Shown here piece by piece: positions 33,197-45,532 of a stretch of 64,000 nt of DNA. A program made the position numbers and the translations under genes. The DNA comes from Macrostomum hystrix (lineage: Eukaryota; Platyhelminthes; Macrostomidae), in assembly GCA_950097015.1 (NCBI GenBank), contig CATNEN010000038.1, forward strand, positions 28,178,501-28,242,500. The letters are read 5' to 3'. Within the stretch, counting starts at the first letter, position 1, and each line of letters begins with the position of its first letter. The notes under the pieces are model-generated. The model saw nothing but the letters and a program-made list of their open reading frames with translations, had not been told where the DNA came from and made no database searches.

Positions 33197-34045
33197 TAAC
33201 AGCGGGAATTTCAATTACATAACCCAATGCTTTGTCACGTAATCAGCGATATTTAGCTGTGATAGTTGTACTTTTAAACTGCTATTTATTTTTATTGACA
33301 ACGGAAAGCCATGAAAACTTACGTCTTATTTTGCTGCTTTGAAAAACTAATTTTTTATATATTTCGTCTGACTTTGAAAAAATCGGCAAAGCGAAGCATT
33401 CCGATCTCAAAGGAGGAAAAAAGCAACCTTTGTGTTAACCGCCTAATTCGAAAAAAATTACATGTTTAATATTGTCTGTCACACCAACCAATAAACCGAC
33501 CGCGCCAGATCAAAGGATGAATGCCTACAAAAGAGCGCAATTTCCTAGATACAGGCTTCAATGAGTTGACGCCAAAAAACAAAAAATAACTATCTAGCTC
33601 TGGATTAATGTGTAGTTAAGCCAGTAGTCGGCAAAGATCAATGGAAAGAGGACTCGAAATTTATTAATTGCAGCGCAGATACGTTCTATAAGCGTATTTT
33701 GTGTGAAATCTTTATTCGACACCAAATTCTGGCATGGCACTTAGAAACAGACTAAACAGAAGCACAAATAGGGGAGTGATGAGAAATATGAGACATGAGA
33801 AAGAGAAAGATAAGGCTTGGGAGAGATCAGACAGATAAGATAAGATCCAGATAATAATAAAGCTAATAAAATAATCATATAGTAATTCCTACTCCTACAT
33901 CGGACTTACAGACTAGACGAAATGAGACCAGACGAGGCAGACGGACAAATGGGAAGAAATGGGAACAAAGGTAGGCAATTATTTAGACTTATAATTTTTT
34001 CGCATCCCAAGTGAAAGTAAAAAAATCGCCAATTCTACTGTATGA
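33197..34045. other. AT-rich intergenic stretch, no gene seen
   Basis: Unique sequence upstream of NRBP with a purine-rich patch near 33780-33860. No supported exon. Confidence 0.5.
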
Positions 34046-34207
34046 AACGGGTCTTCATTCCTAAAAGACATTCTGCCGAAGTTAACGGAAGAAAGGGATG
34101 ATTTTGTTGGAATGGGTCTGGCTCCCACGGACACCACCCCCCTTAGAGAGGTGTTTATCAAGAATGCAGGGAACCGTGCTATGGGAACAGGGCAAACGTT
34201 AGATTGA
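34046..34207 (+). CDS. possible coding exon, unrecognised
   Basis: Open frame with coding-like codon use, including LPKLTEERDDFVGMGLAP and REVFIKNAGNRAMGTGQ, ending TGA. A possible acceptor (TTCCTAAAAG) lies at its start. I do not recognise it. It may be one exon of a plus-strand gene that also uses the next candidate exon; chance cannot be excluded. Confidence 0.25.
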   Translation, partial: NGSSFLKDILPKLTEERDDFVGMGLAPTDTTPLREVFIKNAGNRAMGTGQTLD

Positions 34208-34335
34208 GGAAGGGCACCTCAAGCCCACCTACCAGCGGGGCTGCCTTCGCCTAAAAAAGACGTTCTTTCTTTCTCTTCGCTTTCTTTAACTATCCTACGC
34301 CTTTTAATCATCAAAGGATGCCGCCGCGGCACTAG

Positions 34336-34524
34336 CAGCAGCAGCAGCAGCAGCAGCAGCTGGCCACAACCACACGCAGAGAGCGGCTGCATGTCAGTGA
34401 AAAGATTGCGAAGGCGAAGCGACTGGGAACGGAGGAGGAGGAGGCGGAGGCGGCGGCGGCGGCGGTTGGAAAAGCAAAGCGGGCGGCATCCTTTGATGTC
34501 AGCTGCTCCACCTTCACATTCTAA
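34336..34524 (+). CDS. possible terminal exon with polyQ and Glu/Ala-rich helix
   Basis: After CACTAG, which could be an acceptor, the frame reads a run of Gln, then LATTTRRERLHVSEKIAKAK, an EEEEAEAAAAA helix-like run and KRAASFDVSCSTFTF before TAA. Composition is coding-like and different from the flanks. Unrecognised; CAG and GAG/GCG repeats could also produce an open frame by chance. Confidence 0.3.
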   Translation, partial: QQQQQQQQLATTTRRERLHVSEKIAKAKRLGTEEEEAEAAAAAVGKAKRAASFDVSCSTFTF

Positions 34525-35098
34525 AAAGGCCAGAAGCCGCAAAATCTACCCCCTACCAACACTTACACACAAGACGGAGAAAGAAAAAATGGAAGATTGG
34601 CAATCGAAGCCCAGTTAGTTAAAAGAATAAAAGCAGCGACGTTTCAAACTATGGCCGGGACTTTTTTATCAAGTCCCTCTGTTAGATAAAAAGAAGCGAT
34701 TTCTTACTAAATAACGATTAGGAGGAATTCCATCTAAATAATACAAGTTCACTGTCTGATGCTCCTATTTAATATGCATGCGATACATAGAGGTTGCGTC
34801 ACAATGATACATTTCATCAGCGTTTGGATACCTGGGGTAGATGCAGGATGATTGAAGGTTAGTTCGGCAGGCGTGCCAATAGAGAATTAGTTTTTAAGTT
34901 GAATGAAGTCGCTTGGATTGGCTCCTGCAGACAGGGCCAACATAAACCAGCCAATCAACACTAAGATCCGACTGTCTGCTGTCTGCTGTCCACAGACTGG
35001 CCAGAAATTATCCAGATATATAAAAGGATTTCAATTTAGAAACTAATATACATTAGGCTCTAATAAGAAATAAGAAAGTAGAATTAGAGTGAATAATT

Positions 35099-35980
35099 AT
35101 GGCATTGCTAAGCAGCAACAGCAGCAGCAACAGCAGTAGCAGCAGCAGTGGTGGCGGCAACGGAAGCAGCAACAATTGGAAACTATCAAAGCTAGCTGCT
35201 TTGCTGTGCTTGAGCGCGCTTTTGCAACGTCTAGATCAAGTGGACAGTGCGGTAACTATCGGCCTAGGAGACAGGGCTTCACGAGGATCAGGCATCGGTT
35301 TGTCTATACTCAATCTATTCACTGTGCTAATCTCCTATCTCCATGCTTTAAATCTTAATCTCAACCCAATCAATCAATCAATAATTTTCAGGTGGACCCT
35401 ACAGCGTCACCTACGATCTAAGCCGGCAGTCCAGTCCCCTATGCCCCCGCGGCTTCAAGCGCGAACCGTTGCACGTTAGACGCTGCTTCAAAGTGGTACT
35501 ATTGAAAGCAAGTTGGATTGCTGCGAAAGGCTATTGCGAAGCTATGAACTCAATTCTAGCCGAGATTACATCAGCCGAAGAGCAAAGCTTTCTAGTAGAC
35601 GAAATCAAAGCTCAACTAAGTAAGAATGAAACGAGTAAAAATGAGTAAAATCACATTTTTATCCTACTACTTTAAGTAAAATACTGTAAAAATTGAATTC
35701 TAACACAGGTTGGCGCCCAACGCTCAACAATCAGAAGCAGCAATTCTGGATTGGGGCCACCGACCTGGCCTACGAAGGCCAGTGGCGCTGGTTGGCGGAC
35801 AATCGACCAATTAACGACATTGGCTATGCTAACTGGGGCAGCAGGCAGCCAGATATGAGAAGAAAGCACGAGCATTGTATGGCAATGCGAGCTAACACAA
35901 AGGCTACCGATTATAAATGGCACGATATCAGTTGTTATAAACAGAACTTCTTTATCTGCTATAAGAAGCTGGACGTCTAG
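35099..35980 (+). CDS. C-type lectin domain protein
   Basis: Calcium-dependent carbohydrate-binding fold, probably secreted or anchored by an uncleaved signal. Three exons, 35099-35297, 35392-35619 and 35709-35980, joined in phase to 232 residues. The N-terminus is Ser/Asn/Gly-rich, then a hydrophobic segment (KLAALLCLSALLQRL, about residues 32-46) that could be a signal or type II anchor. The lectin domain is the long form: PLCPRGF and RRCFKV give the extra N-terminal Cys pair, GYCEAM starts the core, and FWIGATDL and EGQWRWL follow. NWGSRQPD carries QPD at the sugar-specificity position, a galactose-type signature. The core ends EHC, KWHDISC and FFICYK. Several calcium-site acids seem to be replaced, so ligand binding is uncertain. 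Confidence 0.93.
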
Positions 35981-36256
35981 AAGAATTGACTAGACCAGAA
36001 GAACAATAGAAACTACTTAGTGCACATAATACCTCATACCTGCTACTGATGCATAGTAGCCTGATGTGTGCATGTTTTTGTTAATTTTCAAATGAAAATA
36101 ACTATTGTACAGCCTTGTGAGATAACAGACATCACATAGGGACCTCTAAATGAGCTAATTACAAATGTAGCTAGTTTACAAGCTGCTTATATCTACCTCA
36201 TAAAATATTTAAACACTGTATCTACCTCTCAAAAGCACATAAATCTATCTTAAGTC

Positions 36257-36262
36257 AATAAA
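36257..36262 (+). terminator. polyadenylation signal AATAAA of the lectin gene
   Basis: AATAAA about 277 bp downstream of the lectin stop codon in an AT-rich 3' region. It is the clearest candidate, but other A-rich hexamers exist nearby. Confidence 0.45.
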
Positions 36263-38822
36263 AAGTGCAACAATCTAATATTTTATCTAATGTCAAGTTC
36301 ATTTAATGCTAATCACATTTGCATGTCAATTATGTTTTTTTATATTATAGCACATAGTAACTTACAAAATACACAAACAAAAAGCAGCAATTTTGAACAT
36401 AAGAAAGTTTAAATTTGACAACCATTATTTTACTTTTGTATTGCATTCCATAAATTTTACAAAGTTTGATAGACAAAATTAAAGACAAATATACAATAAG
36501 AAATTAAGCTAAGCCTTGATTTTAAGGTCATATTTAAGTGAATAGGCAGTCAAAGCTTGTTCTAATAAATAGCCTTAAGAAATGTAGAGACTGTATTTCA
36601 TAAATATATTGGTCATTTAGATTCTGAATTGGATAAAATTTGGATAAAATTGTCACAAAAAATAAATTTGACTACAGTTAGCCAGCCTATTTGACTTACA
36701 CCTGAACAAAAACTACCCTTAGAGTACATCTGACCAGTGTTCCAAGTCATTTAGGTAACAACCACAGAGGTGACAGCATTAGGATATTTTGAAAAAAACT
36801 AATTCTTCTAATATAGTTTTTACTTTAGAGAAATACAGAGTACTTAGGGGCACAGTTAGTCATGCCTATAATGCTTGAATGCAGCCATGTAACTACAATT
36901 AAAATGTTAGATAAAGCTGTAGTCTTGTCTAAAACAGCAAGGTACACCAGCATAGTATAAAAATTATAATATATGACATGAACCACAGGCAAGAATTTTT
37001 GCACTATAGCATGTGTCTTGGCAAATGAAAATTTTATTTGGAACTTTCAATTTAGACCAATAGTGCCAAAAGGGTTCTATACATTTTAGATGTGGTGACA
37101 ACAAATGTTCTTAGGAATAATGAAGACTATGATTGACAACAGATGACTCCTAAAAATTAAGATAAAAATTATTCATCAAACTAAAAAAATTGTTGAATGC
37201 CAATTAGCAACCAGATTTTCAACACCAGGTGTCAAGGTAACAGAATAATTTTGTCAAAAAACCTAGACCATAGGCCCTTGCTATATACTTATCCCAGCAG
37301 TCAAGCAATGACAACATTGTGCAAGAGGTCCAAAATGTATATCATGTAGTGTATATACCCAAAAATATGGATGTAACCTGTCTATTCTTGCTTACATGGT
37401 TGGTGTGTGCTTGTCTCTCATTGAATTCTGAATGTACACTAAGTGCTCAAGGTAGATAAAATGCATATAACTTTCATGATTAATAGTTACAAAGAAAACT
37501 GATTGACAAGAGAAAAACATTTTTTCATTGCCTATTTATCAGATTTTTTAAAGAACACCATTATAACCTTGAATCATGTAATATATATATTTGTCTATAT
37601 TCTAGTTTAGCCTTTTGAGTTATTTCTGACATTAACCAAGTATAATTAAGACTAGGCTCCCCTATGGCAAAATGTAAATGTATTTATCAAATCAAGGCAT
37701 ACAACAACATTTCCATTACTGCAAATTAGGACAAGCTGGTTACTAACTATATATATAAAAATAAATCAAATATTGTCACATTTGATTTACTGAACAATTA
37801 GAATTAAAAACTAATACATGTAGTTCACAAATGTCTCATTGTCAAAAACCAATCAACATATTCTAGGCCTATACAGCTGCCCTGTCAGTCACTCTGTCAG
37901 CCTGTCCTGTCCCTAATATGTGGTTGTAGGCGTGGCTTGTGCAAGTTGTGCCTTGCTTATGGACATGGCTGCCATGTCCTAAAGTCCTGGAATTACAACC
38001 TGGCCATTATTTCCATAACCTAACCATAAGCAAGACAAATCAGTATTCAGAATTCAGTATTAGGGACATGCAACATGGCGCATCAAAAACAAAAATTATA
38101 TAGATAAAAGTAAATTTCTAGTAGTAGGCCCCTATTTAATTTTCGTTTACTTCATTTAAATATTGAGATTGGAACACGCATTTGCTTAGTCCAGACCAAT
38201 ACCATACAGGGGTTATTGTTCTTTAACTTCTGTGTTCTGTTTGCAAAATTATTAAAACATTTTGTCGTTGAATTAAACTAATGGTAGACACTAGATTGCT
38301 AGCGTTATAGCATTTATCAGTTTAACTCATGTGAAATTACAGATGTAATGCGCTATAATAAAATGCAGCTTATCATGATTACTGCTTCAGTGCTTTTTCT
38401 ATTGTATAACCAATGTGTACAGCTAAATTTGAAATCAATAATAGTAGTAAGGCTAAGTCATGTTTCTAAGAAACTCTAAAATTATGTAATTATAACAATT
38501 AAAACTTTTTAACCTATAATCTTGCAATTTAATAAACATAATATTCAACGTAACCTAACCCACTTTAATAAAGTTTTTTATCAGTAAATTATTCTGGTTA
38601 GGTTTTATGCAAAAGCCAAATCAAGTATTCATTCTCTGGTTACGGCGCAATAACAGAAATCAATATTCGACCAATGAGATGGTAAATTTTAAACATTTTC
38701 ACCTATTTGCATTCACTGACTCACAGTGAATCATATTTAAGAGGTTTTGTGTACAACTCAATATCCGTGCTGCTTTTATTGTAACAGAGCACAAAAAGTG
38801 GCGTCTTAAATCACTTATAACC

Positions 38823-38933
38823 ATGAGCTCGGCGGCACACGCTGAACTTTCCAGTTCAGCTAAGCGCAATCGATCGGCTGATATAAGCAATAACCCAAAC
38901 GCCAAGGAAAAATTCCACTCTTTTTTCACTTAG
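38823..38933 (+). CDS. small open reading frame, 36 residues
   Basis: ATG in the context ACCATGA opens MSSAAHAELSSSAKRNRSAD and ends TAG after KEKFHSFFT. The patch is GC-rich compared with its AT-rich surroundings and has coding-like codon use. TTTATTGTAACAG upstream could be an acceptor. It may be a micropeptide, a first exon or chance. Confidence 0.25.
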   Translation: MSSAAHAELSSSAKRNRSADISNNPNAKEKFHSFFT

Positions 38934-39761
38934 TTTTAAATTATATACAACACAGAATAACAAGGAAGGACGGTTGGTGAACCGTTTTAGGATTATAAAT
39001 AATGCCCACATTGTTGTATACAATTAGTTTTTTTCGAGTCTGCCTGACAGTATATTGCAATATTGCTAATATTAAGAATATTAATTACGAATTTCTGAGC
39101 TGTCTGGAAACACTGTTAAAAACTTTTCAGTTTACTTTTCAATGAATTATAGCGGCTAGCAAAATATCATATATGGTATACAAAGTATATTTGTATTCAA
39201 ACAATACGATTAGCTTCTACGACCATGAAGATCGTTATGAAGGAAAAAACAAATGATAAAACAAAGCGAAACTACAGATTTCGGCGCACGGTTTGAGAAT
39301 ACAAAGAGGAATGAATTTAGCCTACGCGCAAATTTTTTTCAGTAATCTTTGTGTATTTTTGCAGATTTTTAAACGTGCTGCAATACCAAAGAAAAAAAAC
39401 AGGCATTTCTGCTTTAGGTACAATTAGTAGTAGCGACACCACCGTATATTAATAAAAAAATAGAAATAAGATAGAGCAGCAAATATATTTGCCAAAAAGC
39501 TGGCCAGCTAGAGTTAATCAAAGAATATAAATGTAAAAACAGTTAATGAAATTGTGTGAAATAAATATTTCAAAACTATGACTGTTAATGTCTGTAAGGC
39601 TATTAGTTTACAAGGACACATTGACACAAGGTTTGTTATAGTCTGGCTCCGACTTTGATGGCTACAACAAAGCGTCTGTTTTGGGTCGCCCTAACTGTCT
39701 GTTTGTATATTTAACCGCCATGAGAAACAATTTTAAGCCCCGCAAAACATTCTTGGAGTGT

Positions 39762-39812
39762 GGCCGGATTTCGAACTGCGGGAGTACGAGTCGAAATTGT
39801 TACGGCGCGGCC
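39762..39812 (-). mobile_element. tRNA-like SINE head
   Basis: On the minus strand a 5-bp stem GGCCG/CGGCC brackets GCGCCGTAAC and AGTTCGAAATCC, resembling box A and box B. Too diverged for a functional tRNA; likely the head of another SINE family. Confidence 0.35.
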
Positions 39813-40153
39813 AGAAAACCACAAACCAGGTCTCAGGGCTAGTACATTAACCATTTTAAGCCAAGGTGAGAAAAAGCGAGAAAAATTATAATATCACATA
39901 TCAAATTGTGTACAAAAAGAACTAAATTTGTAAGACCAATCTTAAATTACACGTCTTTGTACATCAGTTAAAGATTCTGTCTGTAAAAAAATATTCAAAA
40001 ACGTCCTTTTTAAAAGCTGGACCTTTAATCTTGGAAGTGGAGGTAAAGTTAGCACTAAAATGTAAGTCTTTTAGTTTAAAATGTTAATTTTGCTACTATG
40101 AGTAAGCGATCGTTAAATTAGCGAATTAAAAGCCTCAACAGAATCGAGAACAA

Positions 40154-43100
40154 TTATTCTTCAGCTGCTTCACTTCTCGACAATTCATCGTTCACAGTTT
40201 TTGTCGAATCTTTTTCACTAAATTCAAGATCTTCCAAGTCTTGATCGGCATCGCTTTCATCTGCGCATTCATCGAGGGTCTCATCCCAGGCGGCCTGTTC
40301 GATGCGACCCTCGACTCGGGGACAATGAGGCTTGGCGGCAGCCAGCAGCTCAGCCTCCTCGCGATCCATTAAAAAATGCCGACGAACCATTGCCCAACGC
40401 TCGCGTGTCGTCTGCCCCTGCTGCTGCTGCTGCTGTTGCTGCTCCTGCTGCTGCTGCTGAGGATTCCTGGAGTCCGTAGCGAATGTGATGTTTTTATAAA
40501 TATAATCAAGCAATTTTGAAACTATTTCTAGAAGCAGACAAGTAGTTATTACTTTATAATTCAAATCTTGTCAGTGGAAAGATTATTTTCCGGCTTCATT
40601 TTATTACGACAATATCACTATGTTCGTAATAACAAATAACTCTAAATTGAAAGAAGCCACATAGCTAGGATGGGTTAGCAAAACTTCAGATTACGACACA
40701 GATATTTACTTTGTTTCACTTTGCATAAACGGTTTTTTAATTATAATTGTTTTTTGTTTATTTCCAGCACCGGTAAAATAAAATATTGACTTTTGTAATC
40801 TATTATGACAAAGTTGCTGTCTCAATATTGCATATTGGAGTTTTTTTATGGCAAAAACCACTCGTTAACTTGAGTGCTTTGGGACTAAAAAATGCTTAAT
40901 GTTTTGTGTATGAAAAATCTGTATTTTTATGCGCAATACCTCTTATGTGTTTAAATGAGTATGTGTTTTTACAAAAACAACTAAAAATGTTGTTGGTTTA
41001 CGCAGGTCTTTAAAAAAATAACTGTATGCGTAAAGAAATTAAAAAATCCTTTGATTTTAACAATTTTATCACGAAAAAAGTTATAACAAATACGAGTTAT
41101 AACAAAAGTTATAACAAAAACTCGTATATATACTTTTTGGACAAATTGTAGTTCGAAAACCAGCGGAAAAGCTATCACTTATTGGCGTAGTTTTTTTAAA
41201 CTGTAATTAACTGTGTTTGTATAAAAAATAATAAATTCCAGTGTTGCTAACATTTTTATCACGAAACTAAGTTATAACAAATATACACGGTTTTAACAAG
41301 GTACCACGATCACTATTCTGCGCAGAATATCTGTACTACATCACAAGCAGAAGATAGAGGGTAATATCAAGAGACTTACCTAACAGTATTATCATTCGCA
41401 TTCTCATCTCCATTAGCAGCCAATTCAGCAGCGGCAGCATCGGCGATAGCCTGAAGCCTGGCTATCACGCACACTGAAACCTTGCCAGTGAGGGTCCGGC
41501 GCCTCTGCATGGAGATCAGCCGGTGACGATGCCGATTGCGCGACCGTTGCCAGCCGCGCAGCACAGCGCTAGCCAAGAAATAATTCTGCACAGCCACGCT
41601 CCAGATTGGTCCTTCTTCGTCGTCGACTAGCACCCGGCAGCTCGGCAGCATGTCGTAACCGTCGCGACCGGTGTACAGGTACTGCTTAGTTGCCATGCGG
41701 TAAAAAACTTTTTTGTTATAACGTAGTTGTCGACCGCCGATTTGAACGCTGCGCGGATCGACGCGCGAACCCGGCGGACGAGAGCCGTCGAAACGGAATT
41801 CAATGCCGGAGACCTTGTTATAAGCGGAGCTAGTTTTAAACAAAACAAACCTCTAAGAAACGAAGAAGCATCTAGAAAACAAGAAGATAATGTAAGAAAA
41901 CAGAGAGATAATTCTAAGAAACTAAAATTAAGAATAGATAATTCTAGGAAAGGAAAAAAATTCTTGGAAACGAACATTTAATTCTAAGAAACGAACATAT
42001 AATTCTAAGAAACGAAAATATAATTCTAAGAAACGAAAAGATAATTCTAGGAAACGAAACTGTTTATGTAGGAAACGAAGCACAAAAAAGACTTTCCCTA
42101 AACTTTGTTATAACAGAGCCAAATCTACAGCCAGCCACTAAGAAACAAAAATTGATTGACAACGCAAAAGTCGCACCTGAGGAAATCGTCCTTCCAACGC
42201 GGGCCACTGGGACACGCCATTTTCTAGAGCAGCCAGAACACCTTTGGCGTCAATCTCTAGCACAACCATGGGGTCTAGCATTGGCAGGATGCGGTGCAGA
42301 TCGCCTAAACTGAACGGACCGGCTGGTAGGACGCAGTCGGCACGAAATGAGCCCGAATTAACTAGCACAAAGTCGGCCTGTTCGTTATTTTGAATCATTT
42401 AATGGAATAAAAATAAAAATAATAATTGCAGGACGGCTGCGGGCAATGGCACATTACTTGGTGACACTAGATCCGCAGCCAGCGAGGAGGCAATTCTGTT
42501 CATTTCGCTGACTCCTGAGCACACACTCACACAGGCGTGTACACCTGCCCTGACTTTCTCATCGTCAGGCAGTGTACACTCTCACTGTGCCTTGGAGGTT
42601 GGCCCTCAAGGGCGTAAATTGCACGACAAGCCCCCAAGCCTTCTCTCCGCGGCTGCGCCCCAAATAAATGTGGCCTCGTCTCGGAATCCAACTTTGGAAA
42701 TTTGGCGCGAGAGGAAAAACCGCACTTTCAATTTTAACAATTTTATTTGCTTTTTATCAGAAATATATGATTTTATGATACCTCCAGCGATCTGTTGCCT
42801 GGTTACCTTTGACTTATGTAACTTGTTAATCGGCTTCTAAAACACCTGTCACCTGTTAACTAGTTCCTGTATAGTTAACTAGCTCGTGACACATCTCATT
42901 TATCAATCAGTTTCTGCTACACATGTCACTTGTCAATCAGTTTTTCAGACTGATTGTTTCCTTAAGACCTGTAACTCGTCGATTAGATTGTGACACCTGT
43001 CGCTTGTCAATCAGCTTCTAAGATACCTTTCACCTTTCACAATCGGCCTCTGTAACAGCAGTGTCACCCGCAGCTTGACATCTTAGATGGCAGTGAAATA

Positions 43101-44644
43101 CAACCGTAATCGGTTATCTTGAATCTCACAAGAAAATCACGGTAAGTCTCATTATTATCTCAGCTTACCTGTAGAGCCGTCAAGACAATATCAGTGAACA
43201 GATTGCCTAGATTGGTTTCCTCAGTTCGAATTCGACTGAATCGACACTCGAGCGGACAGTCGATGGTGCCTAATTCGCGCTGCATGCTTCGCTCCAGGTT
43301 TTTAACGTGCTTAGCAACCGCCTTAGCAACGCCGGGATCTTCAGCAAAGCGTCGGCCAACAACATCGACAGTTTCTAAGCGAATCTCTAATGGAGAAATG
43401 GACCCAGCTTCGCTCTGATTGGTCAAGCCCGGAGCCAATAGGGTGACGACTGTGAATTGACGAAAATCAGTGCCACTCTTCAGGATTAGTCTGTTATTTA
43501 CGAACTCGACACCGTAGTTGTGATCGTGACCGCCTGTGATGATCAGATTTTATGGGATAAATAATAAATGATAATGTATATAACAAATGGATAATTTCGC
43601 TACATAAATATATTAAGGCGTACAATACCGTGACGTCATTATGAATTGACAGGTGGCCTCACCCAGTATGAGATCGATGTAATTGGCCGCACGAGCCAAT
43701 TTTCGATCGTTGGGCCAGCGCATGTGGGTCAGGGCCACCACTAGATCGCACGTCTCCGGACCTTCCTTCAATTCCTTCGCCAATTCTTCGCCTCGTTCGC
43801 AGAAGTCAAAGAATTCAATGTCGTCGGCGTCGATTGAAGACAATGTGTCAACCCACTCCATCTCAACTAGACCGATGATGCCAATCTTTGATTCAAATAG
43901 ATCAGATGGGATAAAGTGAGAATCTAGGATATTTTGATAAAAAGGATCTAGGAGAATCTGAGGATCTGGGAGAATCTGAGGATCTGGGAAAATCTGAGGA
44001 TCTGGGAAAATCTGAGGATCTGGGAGATTTTACAATCTGAGGATCTGGAAGAGTCTGAGGATCTGGGAGATTTTACAATCGAAGGATCTGGGAGATTTTA
44101 CAATCTGAGGATCTGGGAGATTTTACAATCTGAGGATCTGGGAGATTTCACAATCTGAGGATCTGGGAGATTTTACAATCTGAGGATCTGGGAGATTTTA
44201 CAATCTGAGGATCTGGTATCTTACCTTTAGCCCGGACGTCTCGTGTCGTATGCACACAAACTCTTTAGCCTCGGCCAGTGGTTCGCCAGTCTCTGAGTCG
44301 TTAATATTAGACAAAATCCATGGGAATCCAGTGCCAGAACAGCACTGAATTAGATTGTCAATGCCAAAGTCGAAATCGTGATTGCCAAAACAGGCCGCGT
44401 CGATCTTGCAAGCTTTGAGTACGTCTACTAAATGAGCACCTTTTGTTACTGTGCTGATTGTTGAGGGGCTGAACACATCGCCGGAGAATAGAATTAGCGG
44501 CCTCAAATGCTGGTAACTGTTCAGCGCCGCCACAAATCTCGCCGCTCCGCCAACATCGCCAGCCGATTCAACATTGTAAACATCGTTGAAATGCAAGATG
44601 GTTAATTCGCGATGCGGAGCCGAAGCTGCAGATGCTGATGACAT
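40154..44644 (-). CDS. UshA/5'-nucleotidase-family metallophosphoesterase (MGPP-like)
   Basis: Probably hydrolyses phosphate esters of nucleotides or sugars with two metal ions; invertebrate homologues are often labelled mannosylglucosyl-3-phosphoglycerate phosphatase-like, which need not be the real substrate. Six exons: 44644-44225, 43885-43663, 43533-43169, 42377-42177, 41813-41380, 40466-40154. Total 1956 nt, 651 residues, all phases consistent. Metal-site motifs are complete: HFNDVYNVE (D21), FSGDVFSP (D56), CFGNHDFDFG (N88, H89), ALTHMRWPND and GGHDHNYG (about 215-219). The C-terminal nucleotidase domain has ADFVLVNSGSFRAD and VSGIEFRFDGSRPPGSRV. No signal peptide is seen, so it is probably cytosolic. 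The last exon adds a polyQ run and an acidic tail. Confidence 0.93.
41845..42080. repeat. about 21-bp degenerate array in phosphoesterase intron 4
   Basis: Recurring AATTCTAAGAAACGAAAATA-like units with spacing of about 20-21 bp, more eroded than most arrays here. The intron is 41814-42176. Confidence 0.75.
42417..42722 (-). mobile_element. tRNA-derived SINE copy in phosphoesterase intron 3
   Basis: Same body blocks as the 32913 copy (TTTCGCTGACTCCTGAGCAC, AAGCCCCCAAGCCTTCTCTC, GGCTGCGCCCCAAATAAATG). The tRNA-like head is cut within box A, and the (TAA)n-like tail lies at the left. Same orientation as the host gene. Confidence 0.82.
42840..43060. repeat. eroded repeats in phosphoesterase intron 3
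   Basis: Loosely repeated CACTTGTCAATCAGTTTCT and GACACCTGTC phrases with irregular spacing, probably a decayed minisatellite. Confidence 0.5.
43930..44217. repeat. 25-bp minisatellite filling phosphoesterase intron 1
   Basis: Unit GAGGATCTGGGAGATTTTAC followed by AATCT, with shorter GAGGATCTGGGAAAATCT units on the left. The array ends 5 bp before the GTAAGA donor, so the repeat reaches the splice site. Confidence 0.93.
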
Positions 44645-44714
44645 TGCTGGTCCTTCATTAACTAGAATTTTAGATAAATTTATGTATATTTCAGATAAAC
44701 TTCAAACCTGACAA

Positions 44715-45300
44715 AAGTGTCACTGGGATCTGGGACCAGCGGAGTGAACTTCCCAGTGTCACTGGGATCTGGGACCAGCGGAGTGAACTACCCAGTGTCA
44801 CTATAGGGATCTGGGATCTGCGGAGTGAACTACCCAGTGTCACTATTGGGATCTGGGATCTGCGGAGTGAACTACCCAGTGTCACTATTGGGATCTGGGA
44901 TCTGCGGAGTGAACTACCCAGTGTCACTATTGGGATCTGGGATCTGCGGAGTGAACTACCCAGTGTCACTATTGGGATCTGGGATCTGCGGAGTGAACTA
45001 CCCAGTGTCACTATTGGGATCTGGGATCTGCGGAGTGAACTACCCAGTGTCACTATTGGGATCTGGGATCTGCGGAGTGAACTACCCAGTGTCACTATTG
45101 GGATCTGGGATCTGCGGAGTGAACTACCCAGTGTCACTATTGGAATCTGGGATCTGCGGAGTGAACTACCCAGTGTCACTATTGGAATCTGGGATCTGCG
45201 GAGTGAACTACCCAGTGTCACTATTGGAATCTGGGATCTGCGGAGTGAACTACCCAGTGTCACTATTGAGATCTGGGACCTGCGGAGTGATCTACTAAAT
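44715..45300. repeat. 42-bp intergenic minisatellite
   Basis: Unit AGTGTCACTATTGGGATCTG then GGATCTGCGGAGTGAACTACCC, about 13 copies. It lies between the phosphoesterase start and LENG1 and so covers the likely phosphoesterase promoter or 5' UTR. The multiple-of-three unit gives spurious open frames on both strands. Confidence 0.96.
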
Positions 45301-45532
45301 TTCCCTATTAAGATGTGTGGAGCGAACTATCTGTGAAATTTACATTCCTAGCAAAACACGAAAGCAGCTTAAAAAATCTAGCTTAACAGTTGCGCTTCAC
45401 CTAGCTTGTATAGGGGAAACAGACCATTTTATACAACTGACAATTACGATAACACAGTTTATTTTTATTTTTAAAACAGCATGTTTTAGTATTATAAACT
45501 TAAAGAAGAATTTTAAAACAAAGCTTGAAATC
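45301..45532. other. 3' flank of LENG1
   Basis: AT-rich sequence between the 42-bp array and the LENG1 stop; no gene seen. Confidence 0.5.

Larger units (their letters stand above)
35981..40153. other. long AT-rich intergenic region
   Basis: Beyond the lectin 3' UTR I see no tandem array and no clear exon except the small candidate at 38823. A tRNA-like patch lies at 39762-39812. This is the longest stretch of the window without a minisatellite. Confidence 0.5.

Noticed and set aside
34219-34542. Minus-strand Arg/Leu-rich frame
   Set aside because: Antisense of CAG and GAG/GCG runs; leucine and arginine tracts are typical of such shadows, and the plus strand is more coding-like.
44691-45298. 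Open frames of the NYPVSLLGSGICGV and TLGSSLRRSQIPIV type
   Set aside because: Translation of the 42-bp minisatellite; open on both strands and intergenic.
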